This document shows positions 35,637 to 46,701 of a DNA stretch of 64,000 bases, piece after piece. The notes beneath the pieces are model-generated. The model searched no databases and was not told where the DNA came from. It saw nothing but the letters and a program-made list of their open reading frames with translations. The position numbers and the translations under genes were made by a program. Each line of letters starts with the position of its first letter. The first letter of the stretch is position 1. Source of the DNA: Cephalotrichum gorgonifer (lineage: Eukaryota; Ascomycota; Sordariomycetes; Microascales; Microascaceae); the NCBI GenBank assembly GCA_900312665.1, contig ONZQ02000003.1, positions 2,137,402 through 2,201,401 on the forward strand, given 5' to 3'.

Positions 35637-36349
35637 AAGAGAGCCAAGGCTCCCCACCGGCCAAACAGGTCAACCTTGAGGGCATATTGAACTTGACTGT
35701 ACCTGAACTTGGCAATATCAGTGACACGCACCAAAGGTCAACTCAGCTTAGCTCGCATATATAGGAATGATATTGGTTGGCAGGTGTTCCCACGATGCTA
35801 TACATTTAGGGCCGCGACCGAAGCCTACATCAGAGCGGCATTGCGGGCTCCGTAGGCGGCATGGTTGACTCTGACGCAGATGGCTGGTTGGCACTGGTAG
35901 GCTCGGTATGAGTGGTGGATGCGACTGTCCTGTGGAGAGCCTCCTATATAGCTTCTCGGGTTTTGGCGATTAGTAACATAGATCGTCGATCATTCCGTGG
36001 TATGACGGGTCATCCCGCAGTGATCAGCATGCCGTGCGACCAAAGAGTGTCTCTGTGGGTTGACTGGCCTTGACTTGAGTCGCACTGCATATGCGCCTCC
36101 CCTCCAGGTATGTATGTGACAGTGTGTCCGCGGCACGATTGCTGCCCAACTGAACGAGTGGGGTGATACGCAGCTCATGTTGATCGACATAGAAAGGGGG
36201 GAAAGGCTGGTTTCTCCTTATAGTAAACGGATACAGGCGACTTCGATGTCCGGAATCCCCAAGCGCTGAGCCGGACCGCCCTTGCTCTCCCTTCTCCTTT
36301 CCGGCTCCTACAAGTTTCTCTTGGAGATCTGCACCACAAGTCAAGCATA
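35637..36349. other. Intergenic region downstream of the decarboxylase
   Basis: These 713 bases have no supported frame. They hold the 3' flank of the decarboxylase and the leader of the broken gene that starts at 36350. Confidence 0.45.
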
Positions 36350-37119
36350 ATGGCAAAGACGGACAGGGAGAACCTGGCCACACGGTACCGGGAAGCGATG
36401 CGGCGGCACAGGTTCGGCTACGCGCTATACGAGCCGGCGTCCTTCTCGCGACTACGGCCGGGCATTCTCGGCTTCCTCGACGAATACCAGCGTTGGCACC
36501 CCATCCTCGACCTCACCGACCCCGCGGCCGTGCAGCGCGCGGGGCCCGACACGCGCCGCCTCGGTCCGCTGACAGCGAGCGGCGTGGCCGAGACCAGCAT
36601 CGGCCTCGAGGCCGGTGTCGGCGCCGTACTCATATGTGACGCCGAGGTAGTCGCTGAGGGCTTCGATTTCCGCGATCCCTTTGTCGTCTGGCTCCGGCGC
36701 CACGCTGCCCGGTTGTTCGCGCGCTACCCCGACGCCCGCAAGCACGGCCTCTGCGCCGCTACCTGGACGTATGCGTCGACCGACATCCACATCAACGCCT
36801 GGCAGGGGGCCGACAACCGTGTCGTCGTTGGCTTCGACCTCGACGCCGCAGGCATCGCAAAGGCCGGTCCCAAGGCCGCCTGACACTGCAGCTCCGCTGG
36901 TAGTGGGTGGTCCGCGTGGACCGACCAGAAGCGTGCCGTCTTTTTCACCGGTGTAAAGATCCTCAAGGGCCTCTTTGGCACGCGCGAGGAGAAGGAGGCG
37001 CGCTGGCGCGGCGGCGACGAGGCGTTCGTAGCCGACGACGGCGAGACGGGGGGAACTACAGGGTCGGGCTTGAGATGGTTGGGGATGATTGGCACCTCAT
37101 CAATGAGTCGGAGCCGTGA
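36350..37119 (+). pseudogene. Broken hypothetical gene (in-frame stop plus frameshift)
   Basis: The frame from 36350 encodes 177 residues beginning MAKTDRENLATRYREAMRRH, with FGYALYEPASFSRLRPGILGFLDEYQRWHPI, a pattern I associate with an uncharacterised fungal family. It ends at a TGA (36881-36883). The same frame then continues as WSAWTDQKRAVFFTGVKILK and WRGGDEAFVADDGE, which looks like the natural continuation. At a G6 run near 37050 the coherent sequence moves to another frame as NYRVGLEMVGDDWHLINE and ends at 37119. I read this as one gene with two lesions. A short upstream-only protein of 177 residues is the alternative. Function is unknown. Confidence 0.55.
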
Positions 37120-38367
37120 GATAAACTTGCAATATCATTCTTGTGCTGTTCCTTAGGAGACTCCGCAGTTTATGGGGGTAAAGATAGCGTTGTTAGCAGG
37201 TTTGTGGCTTTCAACAGAGAAAGAGTGCTCACCTGCACACCCTGAGACGCCCACGTGTGCTCATACCCCAAAATGAACATAAGGAACCCATAGCAGGTTG
37301 TACCACTTCGACCCGGCGATCCTACCCCCCTATCCACCCCATTGCCGTTGTCCCGAGCAGCTGCCGTGTCGTAACTCCTCTCAACCCTGATATCCCGGAG
37401 CTCCCGCATGGCCAGGTGCAGCCCGCGATTTGGGCCTTGATAGACGGAGTGTAGGACATGAGTGGTACAGCCCCGAAACTCAGGATTCAAACTGTGAGGG
37501 GACTGATCAATGAACCATCCAAATCTCGCATCGTCCTGCCAAAGATTGAGTTCTCTGGCGGCTCGATCACTCTCATAGTCATCGAGGGCGAAGTCACACT
37601 CCGGCCTCGTCTATATGCTCCCAAACTCACATGGGAGCCGAACAATTGGGTCAGGAACGAAGGTATTGTATTTGCTGATACTCTATATCAAAATAAATGG
37701 GGTCTCTGAGGCCGTAAGTATAAAAAGAGAATGGAAATGACGTGCTGTAGGTCTCCGAGCCTCCGGGCCAGGCTTCTCCGGGCCAGGCTTCTCCGAGCCA
37801 CCACTCTGGGCCCTTCCGGCCCACTCCGCCCCGCACCACCTTATTAAAAGGTCATAAAAGAGGGTAAAGACGATGATATTATTCGAAAATATCTAGGATA
37901 GAATAGTATAGATCGAGGCCTTATTTTTTTTCCTAAACAGGATAGCATTGAGTGAAAATGAAAGTAAGATAGGGATAGTTAATATAAATCCCCTTTATAC
38001 TATAGAATCTAGAAAATATAATGTTGAGGCTAAGGGGTAGGAGGTTACACGACCCGACCAGATTAGTAAACATGCGGACCCGCCTAATGCTGCTTTGATA
38101 TTCTCCAAGCCTGAGCCCCAATCCTGGTAACTCCTCATACTCCGCCTTAGGGGTAATAAGGAGTGCCTCCAACAACTTCCAAGTGGGGCGGAATTTCGGG
38201 AACTAGTTATTGTTGTATTGTATATAACCAACCCATGCCAGCTGCAGCCAGGTCTACGAGTAAGTTTCTACTTAGCCTTGAGGTGTATATTGCAATTGGT
38301 AGATGCAATAGCGAAAACTATCTAAAAGCACCAATCGAATCGAGAAGCATCGCGAGAACAAAGAAAT
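37120..38367. other. Intergenic region with direct repeats and an AT-rich relic
   Basis: At 37750-37800 a segment of about 15 bases (cttctccgggccagg) is repeated directly. From about 37840 to 38060 the DNA is strikingly AT-rich compared with neighbouring genes. The minus-strand frames 37933-38231 look like a fragment of a larger, decayed coding sequence. I see no intact gene. A decayed transposable element is the most likely explanation, but no terminal repeat was identified. Confidence 0.4.
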
Positions 38368-39307
38368 ATGGCCGCTTTACTGCCAAAATTCCCAGGCGTC
38401 GCCTTCATCACCGGCGCGGGCGGCACAGGTGACTGACCCCAGACACTCTCTGCGCCTTCATGTTGCAGCGTACAGACTCCGTACTCCCTGCTCACATCCT
38501 CAATCTTCTAGGGATTGGTGCTGCAGTGGCCAGGGCCTTTGCAAAGTCGGGATGCTCCCAGTTCGCCATCACAGACATCAACCGGGACTCTCTCGCCCGA
38601 ACTCGTGATGACATCATGCGCATCAACCCAAAGGCTCACATAACCTCCCACGCAGGTGACGTCTCAGACGAGCACTTCGTCGACTCGCTAATGGCCGAAG
38701 TCACAAAGACCTTCCGTCGTGTTGATTATGCCGTCAACTGCGCAGGCATCCTTGGGAACAACCTTCGCTCTTCGGAAACACCTGTGCGCTCCTTCGATGC
38801 CATCACCAACGTCAACTACAAGGGAACGTGGCTTACGTCCCGGGCCGCGCTGGCGCAGATGCTGAACCAGGAGCCACTGGCTGAGCACCCCGGACAGCGG
38901 GGAGCTGTCGTCAACATCGCGAGCCAGCTAGGCATCGTCGCGCGACCGGGCGCCGGTGAGTGAACAAAAGATACAATATCTCAGTCGGAACCGCTAATGG
39001 GTTCCCAATAGCGCCCTACTGTGCCTCGAAAGCCGCCATTATTAATATGACGCGTGCCGATGCAATTGATTACTCCCGCGATAATATCAGAATCAACTGT
39101 GTCTGCCCGGGAGTGATAGAAACGCCCATGACCACCGGGGGAGAGGAGGTGATACGAAGGTTGAAGCCGGCTATAGATATCGCGCCAATGCAGAGGATGG
39201 GAAAGCCAGAAGAGGTCGCGGACGCAGTCTTGTTCTTGTGCTCTAGCCAGGCATCCTTTATTCAGGGGCACGCCTTGGTGGTAGATGGAGGATATACAAT
39301 TAATTGA
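38368..39307 (+). CDS. Short-chain dehydrogenase/reductase (classical SDR, 266 aa)
   Basis: This is an NAD(P)H-dependent oxidoreductase of the classical SDR family. Three exons (38368-38428, 38512-38955, 39012-39307) join in phase 1 at both introns. The cofactor motif TGAGGTGIG spans the first intron (about residues 15-23). NCAGILG (NAG-type motif), VNIASQLG (catalytic Ser, about 158) and YCASK (Tyr171, Lys175) complete the active site. The C-terminus FIQGHALVVDGGYTIN is typical. Asp in ITDIN after the second strand suggests preference for NAD(H). The substrate is unknown. It starts about 300 bases right of the AT-rich relic. Confidence 0.92.
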
Positions 39308-39761
39308 AGCCACTGAGATTAGGTCGATTCCATTCTGTTTGCTCCAATCCATCGGGGCCACTTATATCAATACATCATAGGTATCTTGGAAAGGCGCGGC
39401 CGCAGAGCGGTTGTCGAATTATGCACTGCAGGGTTGTAAAACAAACAAGGATGGTTTATATGGCACACCACTCACAACTACATGCCGCACACTTTGACGA
39501 AACACTGGGCGGCCCTCTGGCGCGACCGCTGCGGGGAGGCTCAAGCGTTTCACGTGCGTTGCACAGCATGAATCCTTCTACCAGGAAAGCAGTTATTGAT
39601 GTTGAAGACTATCTATGTAGGCAAAACGAACACCAGACAATCAATCACCCTCGCCATATCATCTCCCCCGCCTTGCCTCTTCCAATTTCTACCCAATCCA
39701 TCCAAAAACGATTCTGGATGCATCATATCCACCAAGGTTGACACTTCCCTCTCCCTCAAAG
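39308..39761. other. Spacer between the SDR and the ML-domain pseudogene
   Basis: This holds the 3' flank of the SDR and the promoter of the next gene. The open frames here lack motifs, and no gene was seen. Confidence 0.4.
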
Positions 39762-40566
39762 ATGCGACTTCCTGTGCTTCAATACGCTGCGGTGGCCGTG
39801 GCCGTCCAATGGTTCCCGTCGCGCCAACAGCAGTTGCTCGATAGCGGACTTCCAAAGACCCAACATCCGTCAAATGTGGCTTCCATTTCATCCGAACTTG
39901 ACGAACTCCCCGGCGGAAGTCCCCTCAGTTTATGCAAAGTGTCACGCTCGACAGACCTCTTCCAGATCACATCGGTTGAGCTTTCCAGACAGGCCCTATA
40001 CCAGTACGTCTACTACCATCGATATCATAATGCAGTATTCCTCCTGACGGTTAATAGTGAGGATGATTTCCTATTCAACATATATAGTACCTTCCAAGAT
40101 ATCTTTCCGCAGAATGCTACCATTGATCTCAGGATCGACTGTAGTTCACACTGCAAAGAATATGGCAACTCACCTGGTGAAACACCGAGCACGACCTTCA
40201 CTTTCGACTTCTGCAGCTTGAGTGAGATCCAGCAGCCTCTCGGACGCAAGGCCGATATAACTTGTCCGCCACCTGAATAGGGGTAGGCCTTGGTTTCCTC
40301 GCCGGGATACATTTAACGGATGTTCCTCGGGCCTCCAGTAAGTCATTCTCGGCATTCGTGCATTAGTTTGACAGACTTCGGCGTGTCCCTCTTCCGAATG
40401 CGCGGTGGCTAATTTGTATGTACATGATTATAGGGTTGGTACAACTTTACCTTTGATGCGAGGACTACTGAAGGCGACAGGATTTACTATTTGACGACAG
40501 AAGTCTATCTGAGGTGGGAAGATGAAGGAATAGACGTGAACGTCGAGGTCCTTGGAGCGATTGCAG
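39762..40566 (+). pseudogene. ML-domain (MD-2-related lipid recognition) protein, degenerate with three in-frame stops
   Basis: Exons 39762-40003, 40058-40337 and 40434-about 40566 join in phase and give a sequence like fungal secreted ML/NPC2-type lipid-binding proteins. A modest signal peptide is followed by LPGGSPLSLCKVS, DFLFNIYSTFQDIFP, NATIDLRIDCSSHC, TFTFDFCSLSEIQQP and, after the last intron, GWYNFTFDARTTEGDRIYYL. Within the second exon, after TCPPPE, the same frame holds TAG (40278), TAG (40284) and TAA (40314) before resuming as RMFLGPP at a GTAAGT donor. Each stop could derive from CAG or CAA by a C-to-T change. The true 3' end was not found; the frame ends soon after 40566. It is probably non-functional. 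Confidence 0.65.
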
Positions 40567-41159
40567 GTAGCCGAGGTAGGGCAGATACTCCTACAGCCCG
40601 CTGACTGTTTCCTTTTCATACATCAATTCCAAGTTTTGATACTTCAGTGGCGATATTTTCTCCACGGATCCTCCAGCGTGATTGGAGATGTCACTACCTT
40701 GTTCTTTATCATTGTCTATAGCTGGGGGGAAGTAAACCGGGTGAATGGCTGACTGTATTAAACCATATCGGAGACGGCGAAAGTTCGGATCTACGAGTAA
40801 GTACCTATCCTTTCTCAGGCATTGGCACTGGTCTTGTCTATCGCAAACTAACCGAGCCATAAAGCCAAGCTCGCGAATGATAGGTCACTAGTTCACGAAG
40901 ATACCCGGGCCTGTGGGGACGTTGCTCCTGATAGAGACACAACACATCTATGAGAAAATGTGGCTGTCCCCGAGAAACAGCCCCACAACCTGTCTCCACA
41001 TTAAGATAAAGCACAACCCAAACCCCAACTTGATGTCTCCAACTTGAAAGCTCCAACTTCTAGTCTCCAACTTCACTCCTTCAATAACCTCTCCAATTCT
41101 GATGTCTCCACCGCCCCCCCGAATTTCCCCAGGAGCGCATACCCGCTCCATATCGGACG
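40567..41159. promoter_or_regulatory. Promoter and leader of the C2H2 factor gene, with a CTCCAACTT array
   Basis: The right end carries three copies of CTCCAACTT at 41037, 41051 and 41065, exactly 14 bases apart, with partial copies at 41091 (CTCCAATTC) and a repeated TGATGTCTCCA at 41031 and 41099. The 12-mer CTAGTCTCCAAC lies at 41060-41071. Left of this no gene is visible. Confidence 0.45.
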
Positions 41160-44099
41160 ATGAATATTGAGCACACGACGGCGATGGTGCCACATGGAAA
41201 TGACCCCATGCAAAGGCCACAACACACCGGTCGGCGCAGGAGGCGCGCGGGGGAAACACGCCTGTGTCCCCACTGTGGGAGGACCTTCAAGCGCACTGAG
41301 CATCTAGAACGCCATGTTAGAATCCGTCCGTCTACCCTGACTTGTGTCCACCTGAGCCAAGCTTCCCCAGATTGATCCCCACCAAATCTAACCCCTCTCC
41401 TTCTTGTCCTTGGCGTACTGCGAGTACGAGTAGCTGTAGCTTGGCAATGTTGCTTTACCCCGGGCTTAGTAGAGTAGCCATAACTGACTGGCACCTCCAG
41501 ACACGAAGGAGAAGCCATTCCTTTGCAGGTGTGGGGCTGCTTTCACCCGCAGGGACCTTTTGACTCGTCATGAGCGTATTGGCGTGCATGACGGCCCCCT
41601 CGACCGTTGCTTACCCTCGCTGACCGCCGGGGTAGGGCAGAGCCCCTGCGACTCAGACCTGGCGGCCACTGCACCTGCTGTTTCACTCCCTAGCATGAGT
41701 GTTGGCCATTGGACGGCCCAGCAGCCACAGACGTCCGGCCAGACCAACGTCGCTAATAACTCCCATTGCGTTGGGCGAGGTCAAGGGGAAGAACCTCAAC
41801 CGCATCACCAGGAGCTTCTTTCGCCACAGCTCTTCGAGAGTGGTGAGTGTATGCTCTTCAAAAAACCACTAGGTGTTCGGTCACTAACACTCTCATGATA
41901 GAGCAAGATATCACAGGGTGCGATCAATTTAAAGAGTTTGCGAGTTTCTTGGATGGCATTGGCCTGCCGGCGGAATGGAGCCCCTACTTCCACCCACCTG
42001 AACGAGACTATGAACTTCTTGACCCGCCCCAGCAGGATTCCGGAACCACTGCCGGGACGCCACCTGGCAGGCCTAGTACTTCTCGTCCAGGAACGCCGTT
42101 TAGCTCATGGCTGCCCTCGGCCCCCGAGGCGAACCGGATACCAGCAAACTTGACCGAGCGCGGTATGTGATCCAATGTTTAAAAAGTATACGGCTGTAAC
42201 GGAAACATGCTAATATCGGAACTTTGGATTCCAAGCTCGTCGTCCTATTGAGATAGGATGTAGAGTAACTGATGACCAGAGAGAAGAGTTGAATATAGCC
42301 CTGGAGGCATCCCGGGATGTCGTCGGCCCGGATTTCAAGCTTCCCTCCCGCCATACGCTCACTAGATACCTCACCTCTTTCTTCGAGGGCTTCCACTCTC
42401 ACATGGTCTTTATCCACCATACCTGGCGTGTAAGCGAAGCGCCGCTGGAGCTTGTACTGGCGCTTTCCGCAGTTGGTGCGCAATACTGCTTCGAGCACCG
42501 GAATTCAGAGCGGCTCTTCTACGCCGGCAAAGCAATTTTGATGGAGCGCCTACGCCAGGAAGCTGGCAAGTCTGGCTGCGAGACAAATGCATTCCTCAAT
42601 CTCGGGTCGCTGAATAGGCCTCCGGATAACCGGTCATCCCCCCGGAACATACTTTCTGGCCTCGAAAGGGGCCCGAGGAAATGGGAGGTCATGGATTCGG
42701 TACGAACATTGATTGTTCTCATGGGCTATGCCACTTGGGAGCCAAAAGAGGTTCTGCTCCGCGAGGCCTTCGCACTTCAAAGTCTGCTTGTACAGGTGCT
42801 GCGGGACATAGGACTGGAAGAAGAGCCTGAACCGGACGAGAGTGTGGCCTCAGACATGGAGCCCCATGCCGAATGGCTCGCGTGGGTACGGCAGGAGTCA
42901 ACCCGGCGGGCAAAACTCATCGCCTTCTCGTTCCTACATATCCACAGCGTGGCGTACAATATCTACCCGGTCCTCAGAAGCAATGAGATACGCCTAAGAC
43001 TTCCCTGCTCTACGGGAGAATGGAGGGCGCCGACGGCGGCTCATTGGCAGACTGCAGGACGAGAGATTCGGAAGGAACAGCTGCTCTTCCAGGACGCACT
43101 CTCGCTACTACTTCGAAATTTTGATAGCACGGCACCATTAGACCCGATACCCACGCCGTTAGGGAATTACGTCCTCCTACATGGCTTACTGCAAAGGATA
43201 TATATCGTGCGCGACCTCTCCCTTCCATTCACGGACCAGTCCGCATCACTACCCGAAGATGAGGTAGAGAAACTAGAGTAAGTCATTACTATCAGTAGGC
43301 GAATGTCCAGTTTACGCACCCCCACTAACACGCTTCCCTGCGAAACTAGGCGGGGTCTTCGCTCGTGGACCTCAGGCTGGCAGCAGGCGCCCGAGTCCAG
43401 CCTCGACCCGAACAACGAGAACGGACCGATCCCGTTCACCTCTAGCGCCCTCCTCGGCCTTGCCTACGTGAGGATCTACCTCGACATTGGGCCCTACCGA
43501 CTCCTAGAGACGCGCGACCCCGTGCGCGTCGCGAAAGCGCTATACCGGTGCCCCGGCGTCCAGCATTGCGACGGGGTCATCTCAGCCCTACTCTATGCCG
43601 TCCACGCGCTCAGCATACCCGTGCGACTGGGACTTGACCGCGTGGCCCGCAGCCAGGCTTTTTTCTGGAGCGTGAGACACTCGCTCTCGGGGCTGGAGTG
43701 TGCCGTCCTCTTGAGCAAGTGGCTCTTCTCGCTCGTGGGCCGGGGAGGCGCCGCTCAGCTTAGCGGTACGTAACCCCCTTTTTTGCCTTCCAAAGGTTTT
43801 TCCCATCCCCTCCTTTCACGCGTACTGACTTTTGTGTTATTCGCTTAGATAGCGAGGACCGTATCCTTCGCTGGGTTCGGTGCATTGTTGAAGAGGCTTG
43901 GGCTGCTGTGGACTTTGAAGATGACGAGCCCGAGTTCCGGTCCGATCCGGGGAGTCTTGGCCTGGCTGTCTTGAAAATATGGGCTCGCCTCTTCAAGGGA
44001 AACACGCAGTGGCGGTTCATCAACATGATTGGATTAAGTCTAGAGAAGTATCGCGAGATGCTCATTAAATCGGCAGACGGCCGGCTAGGAATCGAGTAA
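41160..44099 (+). CDS. C2H2 zinc-finger transcription factor with fungal regulatory domain (825 aa)
   Basis: This is a nuclear DNA-binding regulator. Six exons (41160-41325, 41501-41842, 41902-42162, 42236-43277, 43350-43765, 43849-44099) join in phase. Two fingers are visible: finger 1 CPHCGRTFKRTEHLERHVRIH (Cys36, Cys39, His52, His56, split by intron 1) and finger 2 FLCRCGAAFTRRDLLTRH (Cys64, Cys66, His79, His85). A Pro/Ser/Gln-rich linker follows, then a helical region of about 560 residues (LTSFFEGFHSHMVFIHHTW, LALSAVGAQYCFEHRNSERLFYAGK) matching the fungal-specific transcription factor domain. Its position at the edge of the metabolic block, and a repeat array in its own leader shared with the alcohol dehydrogenase/amidase promoter, suggest a local regulator. 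The first donor (GTCCGT) is weak but is required to keep the finger intact. Confidence 0.88.
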
Positions 44100-44180
44100 C
44101 ACCGGCCGCCACGAGATAGCTATGGCTCTTTACTCCGTGCTTGCGGAGGTGGGGGTCTTTCCTATCTAGGGGCTACCAAC

Positions 44181-45179
44181 CTACCAACTCCTCCTAATTT
44201 CCCTAACATCATCCGACAACGCCCTCAACCCAGCCTCTAGATGGTTCTTCATCGCAACTACCCGATCCGCGGACTTCCCTGTCCCGATGTGGAGATGCTC
44301 CCCCACCAGCGTCACAAAGGCCCGCCCAGCCATATTATTATGGGCCGTCTCATCCTCCAGCCTCTCAACTACTCTACACTCGACGCACAGGCCATGGACG
44401 GTGCCCCCGCACGGCACCGATTGGGGCATATCGAAGATCGACTGCCAGGCGATTACCTTCTCCACGACCCTGTGGCGGCAGGTACGATGTACCAACTCAT
44501 ACCTGCAGAAGGGGCAGGCCCACGTCCCCTGGGCGCAGGAGCGGATGAGATACTTCGCCATGCACAGGGCGCCGGCCAGGTGACCACACGGCAGGGCCCA
44601 CGGCATGCTGTCCGAGACGTCGAGGTTGGGGTCGAGGAGGGTGAGCTTCGATTCCTTGCAGATCTGGCACCGGAGGTTGTCTGGCTTGTCGACGAGGAAG
44701 GTTATCATCGGGAGCGGGATGAAGGTCTCGTCGTCGGCGTACTTCCGGTCCGCCCTGATCCAGCCGGCCGTGACGGGGCGGATGAAGCTGGGCGATATGG
44801 ACGACGGGGTCGAGGCTCGGGAGAAGACCGCGTTGATGTCGGGCTCGTCGGCGGGTTCTGCGGCGCTGTCAGTTTCCCAACCGCTGGAGGACTCCTCCGG
44901 GCCCCAGCCCACTTCCTCCGAGTCTTCGCCTGGTGCTCCGCTGCTACCCGTTTCTGCTTCGCTGTCACTGCTGGGCACCCATGGCTGGTACTCGGCTCGG
45001 ACACGGCTCCGGGCGCGTGAGCGCGGTGGCAAAGGGGGCACCTCGAGAGGGTTCGATGGCGGTGGGGAGGGGGATGAGGGAGGGGGACACGAGAGACTGC
45101 GATGACTGTTACCGGCCGGGACGGTTCGTGAAGGCGAGGCCGCTAGGCTCGCCAGGTCCAACCCGGCTGCTCGAGGCAT
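44181..45179 (-). CDS. RING-type zinc-binding protein (332 aa)
   Basis: This is a single exon. The N-terminal 130 residues are Pro/Ser/Glu-rich and disordered. A zinc-binding module follows: Cys171 and Cys174 (CQIC), Cys198 and His200 (CGH), Cys206, Cys222 and Cys225 (CPFC), with extra Cys/His at 234-236. The order C-x2-C...C-x-H...C...C-x2-C resembles a RING variant with a long first loop. An ubiquitin ligase role would follow from the family but is unproven. A second Cys group (VPCGGTVHGLCVEC) occurs near residues 255-270. It converges with the transcription factor gene, with only 81 bp between stops. Confidence 0.78.
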   Translation of the reverse strand: MPRAAGLDLASLAASPSRTVPAGNSHRSLSCPPPSSPSPPPSNPLEVPPLPPRSRARSRVRAEYQPWVPSSDSEAETGSSGAPGEDSEEVGWGPEESSSGWETDSAAEPADEPDINAVFSRASTPSSISPSFIRPVTAGWIRADRKYADDETFIPLPMITFLVDKPDNLRCQICKESKLTLLDPNLDVSDSMPWALPCGHLAGALCMAKYLIRSCAQGTWACPFCRYELVHRTCRHRVVEKVIAWQSIFDMPQSVPCGGTVHGLCVECRVVERLEDETAHNNMAGRAFVTLVGEHLHIGTGKSADRVVAMKNHLEAGLRALSDDVREIRRSW

Positions 45180-46701
45180 GTTGAGCGAGATTATCTAAAA
45201 TACTATCAGTGTTAACCGATATCTGGGGATAAGCGGGCGCGGGCATTCGGATATAAGTATGATAGGGTGTTTAGCTCTATGTACAAGTCAAAACCCGTGA
45301 TAAAGAGTTCTTGCGAGGGAACGGCCTCCATTGACTCATAAAGTCTCTCTTTCTTGGCCCGACTTCTAGGCAGTCACAAGGTGATTATACTTTGCGTAAA
45401 AGCCATTGTTCTAGTCGCGAGGAGCAGTAAAGGCTGGGTCTGGGCGAGGTTGCAACGGCCTTCCTCCCTCCTTGATGAACCTCCAAAGAAATAACCGGCA
45501 CAAACAACGAGGTATTTACTTGTCGTCGGTCCCGCCAGAACAAAAGGAAAAAAAGAGAGAACAAGAACGGGCTACAGCCAAGATTCAACCCCGATATTTT
45601 ATTTCGTTTCCCCTCGTGTCGCGGTGGGAAAGCATTGAGGTTCGAGCTAGGCATGCCAGTCTATTCCTACCCCCAGAAGAGGGCGCCCGAAGCTCTTCGT
45701 TGTCGCCGATACACTGATCCGAGATTACAAGGGGGGCAGTCTATGGACTGAGGAAAACACAGCCTTGCCATAATATAGCACGGACTCTTTGTTTCGTACA
45801 TCATCTTTTGTTTCAAGTGTACGAAAAAGGAATAGGGCGAAGGAAGGAAAGAAAAGACACGGGGAAAAAGAGAGAATGGTGACCCCATTCCAGAATTCTC
45901 TATCCTTGCCCAATTCCCAACTAACTCGTGAAGCGCCATGAAAAGCATCACGGCTGTCTAATTATTCATGGATGCACCCAAGCAAACCATTTATTGTGGC
46001 GGATTAAGCTCAGGCCCAGGGGGCCCGGCCTCCCCCCGACCGTTTCATGCCCACACAGCCCGCCCGGCGCTCTCGGCTCCGGTTGGTCGCCGGATCGGGT
46101 CAAGCGCCCGAGCTGCCGACCCCGGCGCTTAGCACTTGGCAGCGTTTTCGGCGAACCCTCAGCCACCCGGCTGGAATCCACCCGAACATAGAAACAATGG
46201 TGGAAGCCTGGAAATGGTTTTTATTTTATTTTTTGGGGCTTAGTGGCGCCGAGATAAGAATGGACACGAATTAAGGTAGGGGCTGTTCCGTGCTTGGCAG
46301 GCGCTCGTCATTCGCTACCTGCGATTTCCGAAACAGAAGGGGGCCAGGTGGGAGGTCGGGGTGGGAGGTCGGAGCTGGGGTCAAGGGAATAAGGCTCACG
46401 CGCGCGTTCTATTTATGGCTCGAGAGGAATAGGCAGAGGGTAGGCGTTAGATGGGATGGAATGGGAGGAGGCACTCTTGGAAATGTGTATATAAAAGGAA
46501 TTTGCCCAGATTCCCGACCTTGTTTGATCTTGTCTAGGTATTTTTTTTCTTTCGCTATTTCGCAAATTATACCATCTTTTTTATTTTTAATACTCCCTTT
46601 ACTCCCTCAAGATCGCCAGGAACCGGATTCCGAGCAAAACCCAGCAGAGCAGAAAGACGAGAGAAAAAAAAGAGAAAGCCTTATAGACCCGTCACCTCAA
46701 C
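45180..46701. promoter_or_regulatory. Divergent upstream region of the RING and cupredoxin genes
   Basis: This 1.5-kb stretch lies between two divergent starts. A strong TATA element (TATATAAAA, 46488-46496) lies about 205 bases before the cupredoxin ATG, and a pyrimidine-rich tract precedes its leader. Open frames of 60-95 codons have no motifs. Confidence 0.5.

Noticed and set aside
37458..37709. 83-codon plus-strand frame
   Set aside because: Short, no recognised domain, and next to the decayed AT-rich region; not enough to call a gene.
44241..45020. 259-codon plus-strand frame
   Set aside because: It is opposite the RING protein, whose ordered Cys/His ligands identify the true strand.
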